From Novipirellula herctigrandis (lineage in GTDB: Bacteria > Planctomycetota > Planctomycetia > Pirellulales > Pirellulaceae), in NCBI GenBank assembly GCA_007859835.1, contig SJPJ01000001.1:6041375-6105374 (forward strand): DNA of 64,000 nucleotides. Reading direction: 5' to 3'. The notes beneath the pieces were generated by a model that ran no database searches, was not told the DNA's origin, and worked only from the letters and a program-made list of their open reading frames with translations. A program made the position numbers and the translations under genes. This document shows, one piece after another, positions 20,001 to 28,060 of the stretch. How positions within the stretch are numbered: position 1 is the stretch's first letter; each line of letters opens with the position of its first letter.

Positions 20001-20518
20001 CGGCCGTATTCTTCTCACTTCCGGTCAGTGCGACTCCACTTGCCTCCGCATTGCCACTCCCATTGGCTTTGGATGTCAATGCGGATGGCAAGGTTACAGC
20101 CGTGGATGCGGTTCAGGTTATCAACCTAATTGGCAACTCAAGTAATGGCCAAGCAGAAGGGAACGATGCGGACGCCGCACAAAGGAATGCGGCTGATGTG
20201 AACTTCGATGGAAACGTGACGCCACTTGATGCATTGCTAATCATCAATGAGCTGAGTCGAACATCGCCTGCATTGGTTCCCGTTGCTTCGGAACAGATCG
20301 AGCTATTACGTGCAAGCGAAGGGGTAGACCGATTGGCTTCGCTGGATGACGGGCCAGCGACGATCGCCTCCAACATTGAGGGGATAGCGATCGCCTCATC
20401 GGACACGACGTTGTCGTGGGCCGAAGCAGTCGACCAAGTCATACAGCAAGAGGCAGAGAACGATGCCGAAGACGAATCCGGTGAAGCGGCTGCAATTGAT
20501 CTTCTATGGGAGATGTAA
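14075..20518 (+). CDS. Giant secreted repeat protein with LEPR-type N-terminal motif, PKD, RTX-like and dockerin-like modules
   Basis: The frame opens at TTG 14027, but ATG 14075 is the likelier start (2,147 residues). A basic N-terminus leads to FEPLEDRMLL (about 46-55), a planctomycete motif of large exported proteins (LEPR-type). Next come a cadherin-like segment, a PKD domain (NGPYTLTLGDDLTLDATGS), Asp/Gly-rich beta-repeats, three near-identical 244-residue repeats (15608-17788), a diverged fourth copy, an RTX-like Ca-binding stretch (LNGGDGSDTLLGGGNADALT) and two EF-hand/dockerin-like loops (DVNADGKVTAVDA, DVNFDGNVTPLDA). It is very acidic and has almost no Cys. It is probably a Ca-stabilised cell-surface or matrix adhesin. 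No SD is visible. Confidence 0.88.
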   Translation: MTRMNWSSRLTARAHRVSRKHRNSELSEVRRRARNVQKRRRRSMLFEPLEDRMLLDGGGLIIPVSENQLDVIDVDDIGSVSVGPGAVYSLSGGADQALFSLDPTTGILTFTTAPDFEMVADADSDNIYDVQVTLTDAALSSELIDYCVQVENVNETPVAEANGPYTLTLGDDLTLDATGSIDPDASDVLTFDWDLDGDMTVDFTSANATYIASGVSYDGLLDIGVNTITLEVTDAGGLSSTDTATVEAFGTFTFSPLTDGTADAYTLIANGGDLEILDSNTLAVLASAPVAYVLDVEILGSDDNDTFTIDFSGGPIEAPIQYAGGNQTSSPGDVLVLVGGTTTSVEHTFVDESSGSVALAFTASSADVTYSGLEPVIDNLNAADRVFTFTGGAETITLSDDALVGFSRIDSTLGEVVTFANPTNSLTVNAGTGADTFNLVGVDPTMVASVTINGDDGNDDINVQSVLATTPTTVNGNAGNDTIIVGSTTNELDSIVGNLSVQGGSNALIPMATKNVIANGNAVAQTLAVGDTLRINDQGYNAAAQYELDDGSFSRDTTVAVTNYGAIETIVLNAGLAANDIDILDTPDDSNTTVRGQDGVDNVTVTLTGDGSILGVSTKGANDVFEFTNTGVESVSHVFMGDGDDMATQVTSGAGSGIRYDAQAGDDTITIENAGAVSPLPGAQSSSTLVIGSNVALAATDDDAINLYASPVDSFQALYGGIGNDLFTLGSTSNEISGILGSVLVEGGDNELLPTVTKNVIANGNAVAQTLAVGDTLRINDQGYNAAAQYELDDGSFSRDTTVAVTNYGAIETIVLNAGLAANDIDILDTPDDSNTTVRGQDGVDNVTVTLTGDGSILGVSTKGANDVFEFTNTGVESVSHVFMGDGNDMATQVTSGAGSGIRYDAQAGDDTITIENAGAVSPLPGAQSSSTLVIGSNVALAATDDDAINLYASPVDSFQALYGGIGNDLFTLGSTSNEISGILGSVLVEGGDNELVPTVTKNVIANGNAVAQTLAVGDTLRINDQGYNAAAQYELDDGSFSRDTTVAVTNYGAIETIVLNAGLAANDIDILDTPDDSNTTVRGQDGVDNVTVTLTGDGSILGVSTKGANDVFEFTNTGVESVSHVFMGDGDDMATQVTSGAGSGIRYDAQAGDDTITIENAGAVSPLPGAQSSSTLVIGSNVALAATDDDAINLYASPVDSFQALYGGIGNDLFTLGSTSNEISGILGSVLVEGGDETDTLTINDQGHGDNAQYNLDVGTFNRDPMPPSPTPTVANTEFDAIETINLNAGTGNDDINVLDTPANSTVTVDGNLGDDVIDVTGTGVGSSTNILGSDGNDSITVDGSGIQGDVFVDGAAPTPPAATFDVVGRRSPGLVETKSVTIPLADTFFYIDSNAAAGGDYILTPDMVVKAGAPTITYDAVEKVEMKTSRFGDNVTIIDTLDNSLVELVTDDGDDTVEVITTGESSATQIFTGLLASPALPGANSDDDTVIIDTTGGDSLGQPAVVLVNTAAAGVSVAPPADVSAIIQDIDTVEILATGIGAGVSVVTGDATTYAGGDQDLITIGDAVAAPPPIALSGSRSVISVASGPDDDTFEINEVFLETVVDLQGEGGNDVFNLNAAGVDSTGNLIRLNDDPINSPGLDDVAKTRELFIDGGDNGPGTQTVVEGASVVLPNLFMEGSVPNVPIGDAVNVLAGTATGPLDLRYLITGPSQGVLATTEPAVDPSMRSEIGNEVVEPIFVERINIETGSGEDVLTIQGDIPLGVQSTGQLIEFDGGGSDDRIEVLGSSMDDRVTIGPTGGDVEPIQVNDVSYIRVDGNAGDDQISNRTNSISVLNGGDGSDTLLGGGNADALTGGSGVDFLFGNDGDDFLLSDQAFGETATFSDSGEIINGGNQVALIPGDVCIQFGADDVFDCEFLGDGGGTKDVLTWLRAIIVPATAVLFDGSDPRLAPFDPVAATPQTTLSTTEPSSLSPAVFFSLPVSATPLASALPLPLALDVNADGKVTAVDAVQVINLIGNSSNGQAEGNDADAAQRNAADVNFDGNVTPLDALLIINELSRTSPALVPVASEQIELLRASEGVDRLASLDDGPATIASNIEGIAIASSDTTLSWAEAVDQVIQQEAENDAEDESGEAAAIDLLWEM
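15608..17788 (+). repeat. Three near-identical 732-bp in-frame tandem repeats
   Basis: Units start near 15611, 16343 and 17075 with a period of exactly 732 bp (244 codons). Landmarks such as KNVIANGNAVAQTL, NDQGYNAAAQYELDDGSF and SRDTTVAVTNYGA recur unchanged, and most nucleotide differences are synonymous. The third unit runs into a diverged copy beginning ETDTLTINDQGHGDNAQYN. High identity indicates recent duplication or ongoing homogenisation by recombination. Confidence 0.97.
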
Positions 20519-20571
20519 ACCCATAGCCAGGGTTTCGGTCACTGCTGCGATTCATGTGAATCATTCATGCG

Positions 20572-20608
20572 AAAAGCGAGCATCCAATTGATTGGACACT
20601 CGCTTTCT
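20572..20608. terminator. Bidirectional terminator between convergent genes
   Basis: AAAGCGAG and CTCGCTTT enclose a second inner stem TCCAAT/ATTGGA. The hairpin lies between the stop of the giant protein (20518) and the stop of the minus-strand gene at 20634. A runs and T runs flank it on both sides. Confidence 0.8.
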
Positions 20609-20633
20609 TGTTTCAAACTCTCGACACGCATTC

Positions 20634-22205
20634 TTATTGACAAAGCACACGGTCGCCGACACGAATTCGCTTCAGCATCTCGATGTCGTTGACCTGTGCC
20701 TTTACGAGGCCATAACCGGTTTCTTTGATTCTTACGCCGGCAACGGCTTGTTCGCCAAGCAAGTATTTATGATAGATCGTCGCAGGGCGGCCAATCGTCA
20801 CTTGTCGGCTCTTGGTGGTTTCCAGTAGCAATTCACCGGTTTTGTAATTGATGAATGCAACTTGCCCCGGGACTTTGTGATGCACGCCACGGTGATGTTG
20901 CGAAGGCATCTTGTGAGCGGATTCCGGTTCGTCCATTCGTTCAATCATTTGGTGTGGCTCGGTCAACGGATCTACAATTGAGTTCTGTTCCAACATTGCT
21001 TGTGCTGGCAATGGCTCGGTCGATGTTTGAGTCGTATCGAGCACGGGAAGCGGAATGATTGTTTGTCCCTCTGTTCCCGTAACCATCGTTGATTGCTTGA
21101 ACCGGACGGGTTTCACATTCAGGGGGACGATTGTAACGGGTTGCACCGCCATGCCGCCGATCATTTGGACTTCGCCGATCGCGGTTTCTACAGGTGCCGA
21201 TAAGATTGCATGACGAAGAAGCATTTCGTCGTGTTCGTCGGTTTGGTCCGCCTTAAGTTCATTGTGCAATTCGACGTGAACCGGAATTGGATTGAGTTGG
21301 GAGTTGGCCGCTTCGCCAATCACATCTTCGACTTGGTCGGTTGCCTCATCGATGGCTTCTTCGGCTGGCTCGTTGATCGCTTCTTCGGTTGCCTCGTCGG
21401 TCGCCTCTTCGGGTTCATCAATGCCGTCCATCGGATCCTCTTCGACCGATTCGCCCTTTACAGCCTCGTCATCGCCAAGCGATTCACCCTTGACCTTGGG
21501 TTCTTCTTGGTCTGCTGCGGGTGTTGGCAGTTGAGCTTCGGCGTCTTCATCTTCGATAGCATAGTCTTCTTCGATAGGACCCGATGGCGGGCCACCTGGG
21601 CAGCAGATGCAAAGGACTTTCTTTGCCTTGGCACGAATTTCAGCATTCGGTTCGAGCGGGCAACCGTTGTCGTCACGTTCGTAAGCCATTTCGCTTAAAC
21701 GTTTTGAGATTTTTTCGTTGCAGCATGATGTGGATCCACATTTGCGGCAGCATTCGCCGCTGGCGGCATCGCCAACTGCTTCGACGGCAGCCATGCGAAC
21801 GTCAGGAGTACAGTCGTCGGTCGAGGCCAATAATGCATCGGTTATCTTGCCGTCTTTGTCGTAGCAACCACATCCAATCGAAGCGAGATACTTGATTGCT
21901 TTGATCTTCTGCTTCTTCATGTCTTCCGCTTGCTTGATTTCCGCTGCTGCCTTGATCGCAGGATTCGGTGATTCAAGGTTCGCCGGGTCAGCGATGGCGG
22001 TCAGTGGCGGTTTGCGTTCCAAACCAGGGTGGTTGCCGCGCCGGTTGGTGGTCACATCACGGATTTTTTGCATCCCCTGAGGGATTCCCATGAAACGCCA
22101 AATTGTTGGCGTCGGTGACACTAGTGACTCTTGCGCTTCAGCGAACGCTGCGGAGCTAATCAACACCGCGAACAGGGCTAGTCGATAATATTTGAAATTG
22201 GGCAT
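20634..22205 (-). CDS. Secreted Cys-rich HEAT-type protein, function unknown
   Basis: The 523-residue protein has a clear signal peptide (YYRLALFAVLISSAAFAEAQ, about 5-24). Residues ~90-200 read as short HEAT-like helices with 12 cysteines in about 100 residues, in clusters GCGCYD, ECCRKCGSTSCC and CICCPG, which suggests disulfides or metal binding. An acidic, Glu/Ala-rich low-complexity region follows (about 215-300), then a C-terminal beta-rich domain (FINYKTGELLLETTKSRQVT ... GDRVLCQ). It looks like a conserved planctomycete cell-envelope protein, but I cannot name a function. The two tandem porins at the right edge of the window share the Cys-rich habit. Confidence 0.8.
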   Translation of the reverse strand: MPNFKYYRLALFAVLISSAAFAEAQESLVSPTPTIWRFMGIPQGMQKIRDVTTNRRGNHPGLERKPPLTAIADPANLESPNPAIKAAAEIKQAEDMKKQKIKAIKYLASIGCGCYDKDGKITDALLASTDDCTPDVRMAAVEAVGDAASGECCRKCGSTSCCNEKISKRLSEMAYERDDNGCPLEPNAEIRAKAKKVLCICCPGGPPSGPIEEDYAIEDEDAEAQLPTPAADQEEPKVKGESLGDDEAVKGESVEEDPMDGIDEPEEATDEATEEAINEPAEEAIDEATDQVEDVIGEAANSQLNPIPVHVELHNELKADQTDEHDEMLLRHAILSAPVETAIGEVQMIGGMAVQPVTIVPLNVKPVRFKQSTMVTGTEGQTIIPLPVLDTTQTSTEPLPAQAMLEQNSIVDPLTEPHQMIERMDEPESAHKMPSQHHRGVHHKVPGQVAFINYKTGELLLETTKSRQVTIGRPATIYHKYLLGEQAVAGVRIKETGYGLVKAQVNDIEMLKRIRVGDRVLCQ

Positions 22206-22754
22206 TTCACAGAGTCCTTCCCGATGTTGACCTTAATCCAATAGACGGAGTCTTTCCGCCTACGTCCGCCAAACAACCCTGCATCCATGCAGGCGTTCCC
22301 CTCGGATGTCGAGGTTGGGTTTACTTACACCCTAAATGGGGCGGTTTGGGCTTGTCACCTTCATCGGCTATCGGCTTGGCAAAAGTGCCAAAACAAACTC
22401 GTGTCATCACGAAGCGGACAACAGCTATGGTGATCAAATCCAGAAGAAGCCGAATGACTCGGTTAATCGCTGTGACCCGATTTGTCGTTACAATCGGAAA
22501 AACTTCGCAATACGGGGATTCCAATATGGGTTTTCGCTCGCTAAATCTTTTCAGCAATCGAAGGGTTAGCAACGTCCGTCGCCAATGTTGGTAGTCGAAA
22601 ACATGAACCTACGCATCATGAACCTGTGGACCAAAGAACGAGCTATTCATGTGTGTTATGGATGGCCGTCTAGTCGCCTCGTTTGGGGGGGAATTCAGAG
22701 TGGCGTTCGCCCGATTCGATTCGGATTGTGAAATAATCCTTCCGGAGTAGGCGG
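22206..22754. other. 549-bp intergenic region
   Basis: It lies between two minus-strand genes. Short open frames on both strands (about 22321-22594) have no recognisable domain, signal peptide or start context. The part next to 22205 should hold the promoter of the Cys-rich protein. No structured RNA or terminator was recognised. Confidence 0.6.
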
Positions 22755-24989
22755 CTATTTTCCATCAAGTGGGATTGTTTGTGGGAAACCATCAAACTGC
22801 TTGGGGACATCCAAGGGAAACCGCCACATGTCGAAGGTGGCGGTTTTGGCAGCCGAATCGATGGTGATGAGGCCATGGCCAGACCCCTTTTTGAAAGCGG
22901 TCATATCAGGATGATCCGTTTTGCGAGGCTGGAGTGTATTCGAGCCTTTTTCCGGGTTCGCGGCTGCAATGACCGTCATCTTGTTTCCATACCGATCCAT
23001 ATGATTTCCAGTGACTTCGCCTGATTCGGGCCACCACGCGCGAGGAAATCCATTGGCTGTACCAGGAACCATGAAGGCCAACGGACCATCTCCGTGTTGT
23101 TCAATTCCATGACGCAGCAGAATGCCAAAGTGTTGGTCACCATGCACCATGATTGTCGCTGGATTGTTGGCCAACAATTTCAAAGCTCGGTTGCGTGGTG
23201 TGTGTGGCCACCCATTGCAATCAAGGTCATACCGACTTCGCTTCAATGTTTGGCCGCTATGCGTACTTGCCTTACAGAAGATCGTTTGCGAGAGAACGAC
23301 ACGCGCCGGGGCATCTTTCGTTTCATCTGCCCATCGGGCGAGCAGTGCTTCCTGGCGAGTGCCAAGCAATTCGGCTTCCGGCACATCAACGTCTTCGGGA
23401 GACAAATTACGACGGTTTTTTGGTAGCACAGATGATGGACCTGATTTGAATTTGCGATCCTCCAGAAGAATGAAAGGAATGCCGCTGTAATTGAATGTGG
23501 TGAAGTAAACACCGATCCCTTGTTCGGCCGGTTTCGGGTCCGGCGAGTCAGGAAGGTGAGCTGTCTGGGTTCGTTGCACCATGTTCACGAATGCGGCCGG
23601 CATCACATATCCACCCGCTTCCTGTTTGCCATCAGGTGCCACGCGGCCGCCATGGCCCCAAAGATTGCCTTGGAATACGTCATGGTCATCAGGAATGATG
23701 ATGGATGGCCGGTCTTTCAGTACATGCCGCCAAGTCCAACCGAATTGGTAGTATTTCCTCAGGTAATCAAGGATCGCTGTGTTGAGCGGCTTGCGTTGCA
23801 GAAAAAGGCCACCATATAGTTCGTAGATCTGATCGCCTGCAAAAAACACAATGTCTGGATTTTCTTGCAGAACCTGATCGACAAGTTTGCTTAGCGGAAA
23901 CGCGTAGCCGTGGTCGCATGAAAAAGCGGCGAGTCGGAGCGGTCCGTTTGGTTGTTTGCGGACCATGCCCTCCCATGTGTAGTCGGTGCCCTGCCAGCGA
24001 TACGAAACGGCATAAGGATGGTCGTCCGTATCATCAAGGTCTTCAAGGCGGAACAACGCAGTACGGGAATGCGGATCGATCTGCGACTTGAGCTTCTTCC
24101 CATCGATCGTCAATGTAGCGTGCTGATCATCGTCCGTTCCGATGGCAGCGAATTGGACATTCAGCTTAAGAGTCCTTTTGTGCAGAGTGTATTGGCTCCA
24201 CAAGATCGGTCCAAACGTCTGTTCCGCATGGTCACTTAGAGCAGGGCCTTCACCCGACCACTTCAGAAAGGCGACTTCGATTGGCTGTCGTTTGTAACTG
24301 TGAGGGCTCGGCGAATGAGCATGAAGCGCAAGGTTGCCCTTAATGCTTTCCAGCGGAAGGTCGGATTCAACCGACAATTTCTGATCGCCACACACTGCTT
24401 CGAGTGTGGCATGACCTCCGGACACCGCCAGAATCAGCGTCACGGGTTCTGTGGCAGAGATTTTTTGCTTCGTTAGCGTATTGTCAATAAAAAGAGTGCC
24501 GTCCATCCGGATTCCGGCCTCGTGGGAACGTATCGTGCCTGAGAGAACGTGCCGATAATCATCCATCAATCCTTGGACTCCGAACGCGAATCCGGCAGAA
24601 ATCTTTTGTGGCTTTTCGACGTCGGTTGACAAAAATTGGAGCGTGGTGGTTGTCGAAAACGATTTCGATGGATCGGTGATTTGATGAGTCAGTTGATGAA
24701 GCAAATGCTTTGGGGCGGCACTCGCAATCAGTTTTCCATTTTCGGTCCGCCATCCGTAGAGTGGGTGGGCCCACGTGTCCGGAGAGACCCATTGCCGGCT
24801 ACCTTTCCAATCGCTCGCAAAGTCAGCGCGAACGAGGGAGCCTGTGGAAACAAACGCAAGTGCTGCGATCAGGCAAAACGCCGTAACGCCGCTGTTCGCG
24901 TGGTTCCGTTTGAACGCAGTACCGTCGCTCGAAATCAAGAGTTTGCTTGACAATGGAAATCGGCATTGAAACGACTTGGGGTGTTGCAT
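22755..24989 (-). CDS. PhoD-like alkaline phosphatase / metallophosphoesterase, secreted
   Basis: The frame opens at 25058, but ATG 24989 places a signal peptide (AFCLIAALAFVSTGSLVRA) near the N-terminus, giving 744 residues. The C-terminal half is a PhoD-type metallophosphatase: FSCDHGYAFP, DIVFFAGDQIYELYGG, IIPDDHDVFQGN and TIMVHGDQHFG supply the Asp/His/Asn metal ligands. The N-terminal half is a beta-rich, carbohydrate-binding-like region. It probably hydrolyses phosphodiesters or phosphomonoesters outside the cytoplasm to obtain phosphate. Neighbours give no pathway, and no Pho box was identified. The family includes enzymes of differing specificity, so the substrate is open. Confidence 0.82.
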   Translation of the reverse strand: MQHPKSFQCRFPLSSKLLISSDGTAFKRNHANSGVTAFCLIAALAFVSTGSLVRADFASDWKGSRQWVSPDTWAHPLYGWRTENGKLIASAAPKHLLHQLTHQITDPSKSFSTTTTLQFLSTDVEKPQKISAGFAFGVQGLMDDYRHVLSGTIRSHEAGIRMDGTLFIDNTLTKQKISATEPVTLILAVSGGHATLEAVCGDQKLSVESDLPLESIKGNLALHAHSPSPHSYKRQPIEVAFLKWSGEGPALSDHAEQTFGPILWSQYTLHKRTLKLNVQFAAIGTDDDQHATLTIDGKKLKSQIDPHSRTALFRLEDLDDTDDHPYAVSYRWQGTDYTWEGMVRKQPNGPLRLAAFSCDHGYAFPLSKLVDQVLQENPDIVFFAGDQIYELYGGLFLQRKPLNTAILDYLRKYYQFGWTWRHVLKDRPSIIIPDDHDVFQGNLWGHGGRVAPDGKQEAGGYVMPAAFVNMVQRTQTAHLPDSPDPKPAEQGIGVYFTTFNYSGIPFILLEDRKFKSGPSSVLPKNRRNLSPEDVDVPEAELLGTRQEALLARWADETKDAPARVVLSQTIFCKASTHSGQTLKRSRYDLDCNGWPHTPRNRALKLLANNPATIMVHGDQHFGILLRHGIEQHGDGPLAFMVPGTANGFPRAWWPESGEVTGNHMDRYGNKMTVIAAANPEKGSNTLQPRKTDHPDMTAFKKGSGHGLITIDSAAKTATFDMWRFPLDVPKQFDGFPQTIPLDGK

Positions 24990-25139
24990 GACAGACTCTG
25001 CAATCCGATTGAGTGGGCGAGTACTTGAGATTTGACTGTAGCATTCGCAACAGTCCAATCAAGACCCTGTTTTGGATCAAGCACGGTTTCTGAGATTGCT
25101 CGGAAATCTTGGTTTCTGCACTTTGTGTCTTCGTGATCA

Positions 25140-25823
25140 CTATGCCAGAAATATGTATCGAGCCGTCATGTACAAACCGACCATTAACATGACTGTACCG
25201 GTAAACGTCCTCGCCCACCATTCAACTTTGCTGACAGCGCCGAAAGTCTGGCCAAGTTTCTGGGATCCAGCGGCGATCAATGCTGCAAAAAGAATGACTG
25301 GAAGTGCGGTTCCAATTCCATAAAGCAGTGGAAGAAGAAATGTGGAGCCTGCCCCAATCGATGCCACTACATTTCCAAAAAATAACGCTGCAGACGTCGG
25401 GCAAAAGGCAAGTGCAAAGACAATTCCCAAAAGAAGTGACCCCCAAACCCCCATCGCATCGACACGCTTTTTGAGTCCCTCCGAAACGCCACCTCCGCCA
25501 AGGTTGACTTGAATTAACCCCAGCAGAAACATCGCCACCAAGACCAACAACGGGCCAACAAGCATGTGCATGTACTTTTGCAGGAACATGGATACCTGTG
25601 GCACCGACAACATGGTGTTGACCAGCACAAATGCTAACGTCATGTAGGCTACTACGCGGCCAAGCGTGTAAAGCAATCCAGCGATCATCATACGACGCGT
25701 GCTGCCGACCCGACCGCCGATGTAGCTGATCGCGGCAATGTTCGTCGCCAATGGACAAGGGCTGATCGAAGTGAGAACCCCCAACCACAAGGCTGAAAGT
25801 GCCGCGATGGTAAATTCGGTCAT
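25140..25823 (-). CDS. arsG: ArsG-family permease (aromatic aminoarsenical efflux, CcdA/DsbD-like)
   Basis: The 227-residue protein has about six membrane helices and the CcdA-like repeat motifs SPCPLATNIAAISYIGG (near residue 21) and FCPTSAALFFGN, each with Cys-Pro in a helix. In Bacteroides an ArsG of this family exports reduced aminoaromatic arsenicals. Its start overlaps the arsF stop in ATGA (25820-25823), so the two are translationally coupled. It is the last gene of the cluster arsP - thioredoxin-like - arsF - arsG. A thiol-electron carrier role like CcdA is the alternative and would fit the thioredoxin-type partners. Confidence 0.8.
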   Translation of the reverse strand: MTEFTIAALSALWLGVLTSISPCPLATNIAAISYIGGRVGSTRRMMIAGLLYTLGRVVAYMTLAFVLVNTMLSVPQVSMFLQKYMHMLVGPLLVLVAMFLLGLIQVNLGGGGVSEGLKKRVDAMGVWGSLLLGIVFALAFCPTSAALFFGNVVASIGAGSTFLLPLLYGIGTALPVILFAALIAAGSQKLGQTFGAVSKVEWWARTFTGTVMLMVGLYMTARYIFLA

Positions 25824-26299
25824 TGGCTAGCCAACATCTCTTTGGCTTCCGATTGCACATACTCTGAGAATGACTCTTTATCATTCACATGATTCCAAAC
25901 CTCTTCCAAGTTTCGCCACTGTTCGGGCTTGCCATCGAGTGTGCGGACAAGGACTACTGTCGAGGAGTAGATCTCGTAGTCCTCTGCGAAGTGTTGATTG
26001 CTCGGAGTCTCGTAGTTCATTGTTCGCCATTGGATTTCACCTGCCGCGAATTGTTCAGGGAAACCCTCTTCGATCGCTTCATGAGCATATTGTTCGATAG
26101 TGCGACAAGTCGGACAGCGAACTTCGCCATGGAAAAAGGTGGCGACCAAACCGTTCTCTGGTATCGCCTCCGCGGTCACCTCCTTTACGGAAATATCGGT
26201 TGGCGTTTCCTTTGCCGATTCTTTCAGCAGGACAGTTGCGATGGCCGCAACCACAAAGAGCAAAAGTCCAATCGTCAAGAAATTTTTTGCCTTCATCAA
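25820..26299 (-). CDS. arsF: ArsF-family membrane-anchored thioredoxin-fold protein
   Basis: The 159-residue protein has an N-terminal membrane anchor (LTIGLLLFVVAAIATVLL, about 8-25) and a periplasmic-type thioredoxin-like domain with CPTC at Cys62-Cys65 (GEVRCPTCRTIEQY). It matches the ArsF family, a subunit needed with its small partner to reduce nitro groups of nitrophenyl arsenicals. It overlaps arsG by four bases and follows the small thioredoxin gene by 23 bp. The membrane anchor and CxxC suggest it exchanges electrons with ArsG. Functional assignment depends on family knowledge, not on direct evidence here. Confidence 0.78.
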   Translation of the reverse strand: MMKAKNFLTIGLLLFVVAAIATVLLKESAKETPTDISVKEVTAEAIPENGLVATFFHGEVRCPTCRTIEQYAHEAIEEGFPEQFAAGEIQWRTMNYETPSNQHFAEDYEIYSSTVVLVRTLDGKPEQWRNLEEVWNHVNDKESFSEYVQSEAKEMLASQ

Positions 26300-26322
26300 T
26301 CATTCCTTTCAATAGGCGAGGA

Positions 26323-26559
26323 TTATGGACGTATCACAGCAGCGATCTCATCGGGAGATGCTACTTTGCCAAGAAATTTGACTTCACCGTCGACTACCAA
26401 TGCGGGGGTTGTCATCACGCCGAACTTGACAATCTCGTTGATGTCTTCGACCTTTTTAACTTCCGCATCCATGCCAGTCTGCTTTAGCGCAGTCTCGACA
26501 TTTTCTCTCAAGGTAGCACACTTTTTGCAGCCGGTTCCAAGCACATGAATCGTTGTCAT
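26323..26559 (-). CDS. Small thioredoxin-fold redox protein (ArsE-like position)
   Basis: The 78-residue protein begins MTTIHVLGTGCKKCATL, with CxxC at Cys11 and Cys14, and has the compact beta-alpha-beta fold of redox-active disulfide proteins (TTPALVVDGEVKFLG is the cis-Pro loop). Its ATG overlaps the arsP stop in ATGA (26556-26559). It probably shuttles electrons to arsenical substrates or to ArsF. In Bacteroides a small protein in the same place (ArsE) acts with ArsF in nitroarsenical reduction. The equivalence is inferred from context and size. Confidence 0.82.
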   Translation of the reverse strand: MTTIHVLGTGCKKCATLRENVETALKQTGMDAEVKKVEDINEIVKFGVMTTPALVVDGEVKFLGKVASPDEIAAVIRP

Positions 26560-28010
26560 GATTTCGTCCTTTCAAAATTAGAGATATTTGCGGTTCCCTG
26601 ATACGCATCAGAGACCGAAGTAGGAATGCCCGCCGTAAATGATGGCGGCGTAAGGTTGGTTGGATTCGCAGGATATAACGTGCCGTATAGCATTCCAGCA
26701 ATGGTTGCCATGACAACAACGAGTGCTACAAAGACGGCCGTTTTTAAGTTGCCGATAACGCTACGGATTACCAAAATGCTTGGCAATGAGAGAGCCGGTC
26801 CGGCAAGCAGCAAGGCGAGTGCTGGACCGGACGACATGCCGTTTCGCATCAATGCCTCCAAAATTGGTACTTCCGTTAGCGTGGCAAAGTAAAAGACGCA
26901 CCCAACGACCGAAGCGATCAAATTCGACTGGAAGCTATTGTCACCGACCAAAGCGGCTATTTGTTTCTCGGGGACCAATGCGCCAAGGAAGCCGACTACG
27001 AACACGCCGCCAAATAGCAGGGGCACGAGCATTTTTGAGAACTCCCACGTGTTGCCCATCCACTGGCCAAAGTCTTCGCGATCGAGCCATGCCAAACTCA
27101 TTAACGCGACAAGAATTCCCATCATTCCGGCGAGGTACCATCGATAGTGATGGATCTGAGTGACCCAAGTTTCAATGTCTTCGATCTTGGCGACTTCCGA
27201 TTTAGGCAGTCGGATGACTTCGGATGTTTCATGCCCTAAGACGGCGTCTTTTAGTCGTAAGTCGTAACCCGATTCTGTCTCGTATTGCAATGTCGCGGCA
27301 AACGCGGTGCCGTCGTTTAGCTGAACCGTTTTGTCACCCGGATTGAACCAGTCGCTAAAGATCAAAAATGCCAACATCGCCGCCAGCATTGCTGCGGATT
27401 GCCATAGTGGACGTTTGGAGGCAGGGGGATCTGGCATCGCCAAGGTTGCTTGATTGCGGTCTTCTTCACTTTGCCGAAAAAAGACTCCCATCAACAAACC
27501 TACGATGACTCCGAACACGATCGCTCCGATGACTCGAGCGACGCCGAGTTCAAACCCAAGAACGCGAGCGGTGAGAAAGATCGCAAGCACGTTAATCGCC
27601 GGGCCTGCATACAAAAAGCAAGCGGCCGGACCAAGTCCTGCACCAATGCGATAGATTCCGGCAAACATCGGCAGCACGCTACAGGAACAAACGGCCAATA
27701 CGGTTCCGGACACCGAGGCGACCGAATACGCTTCAACCTTATTCGCTTTGGGGCCGAGGTGTTTGAGTACCGATTCCTTGGTAAGAAACGTGGTGATCGC
27801 CCCAGCAATGAACAACGCTGGAACGACGCACGCCAATGTGTGATTACGAGCATACCATTGCAAAAGCATAAACGCTTCAATGATAGCGCCCGTCACTTTG
27901 GCACCTGTCGGAGCTGCGGAATCAGAAAACTCAGGCGTGGCCAGCGGCACAAAATAGGCGAATAGAAAGACGCTCAAAAAGATTGCAAAGAGTTTCCATT
28001 CTCGGTTCAT
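26556..28010 (-). CDS. arsP: ArsP-type permease, organoarsenical efflux
   Basis: The 484-residue inner-membrane permease of the DUF318/UPF0718 family has about ten helices in two halves. The first half carries VCSCSVLPMFAGIYRIGAGL, a Cys-x-Cys motif in a helix; the second carries TEVPILEALMRNG and LLLAGPALSLPS. A soluble insert (about 222-285) separates the halves. ArsP exports trivalent organoarsenicals such as methylarsenite. It is preceded by an inverted repeat 35 bp upstream and by arsR. The stop overlaps the next gene, so the cluster is one operon. Related permeases move other metals, so specificity is inferred from arsR/F/G neighbours. Confidence 0.82.
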   Translation of the reverse strand: MNREWKLFAIFLSVFLFAYFVPLATPEFSDSAAPTGAKVTGAIIEAFMLLQWYARNHTLACVVPALFIAGAITTFLTKESVLKHLGPKANKVEAYSVASVSGTVLAVCSCSVLPMFAGIYRIGAGLGPAACFLYAGPAINVLAIFLTARVLGFELGVARVIGAIVFGVIVGLLMGVFFRQSEEDRNQATLAMPDPPASKRPLWQSAAMLAAMLAFLIFSDWFNPGDKTVQLNDGTAFAATLQYETESGYDLRLKDAVLGHETSEVIRLPKSEVAKIEDIETWVTQIHHYRWYLAGMMGILVALMSLAWLDREDFGQWMGNTWEFSKMLVPLLFGGVFVVGFLGALVPEKQIAALVGDNSFQSNLIASVVGCVFYFATLTEVPILEALMRNGMSSGPALALLLAGPALSLPSILVIRSVIGNLKTAVFVALVVVMATIAGMLYGTLYPANPTNLTPPSFTAGIPTSVSDAYQGTANISNFERTKS

Positions 28011-28044
28011 TGGTCAACTTTCAGATTCTCAAGTCGGTGCTTGT

Positions 28045-28060
28045 TTGCACAAATGTGCAA
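28045..28060 (-). promoter_or_regulatory. Palindromic ArsR operator candidate upstream of arsP
   Basis: TTGCACA-AA-TGTGCAA is a perfect 7+7 inverted repeat with a two-base centre. It lies between the arsR stop (28088) and the arsP start (28010), about 35 bp before the arsP ATG, where repressor binding would block transcription. Its form resembles ArsR/SmtB operators. A half-site TTGTGCA also lies near 28453-28460, upstream of arsR. Confidence 0.7.

Noticed and set aside
22321-22594. Overlapping small frames on both strands
   Set aside because: No domain or start signal, and they overlap each other.
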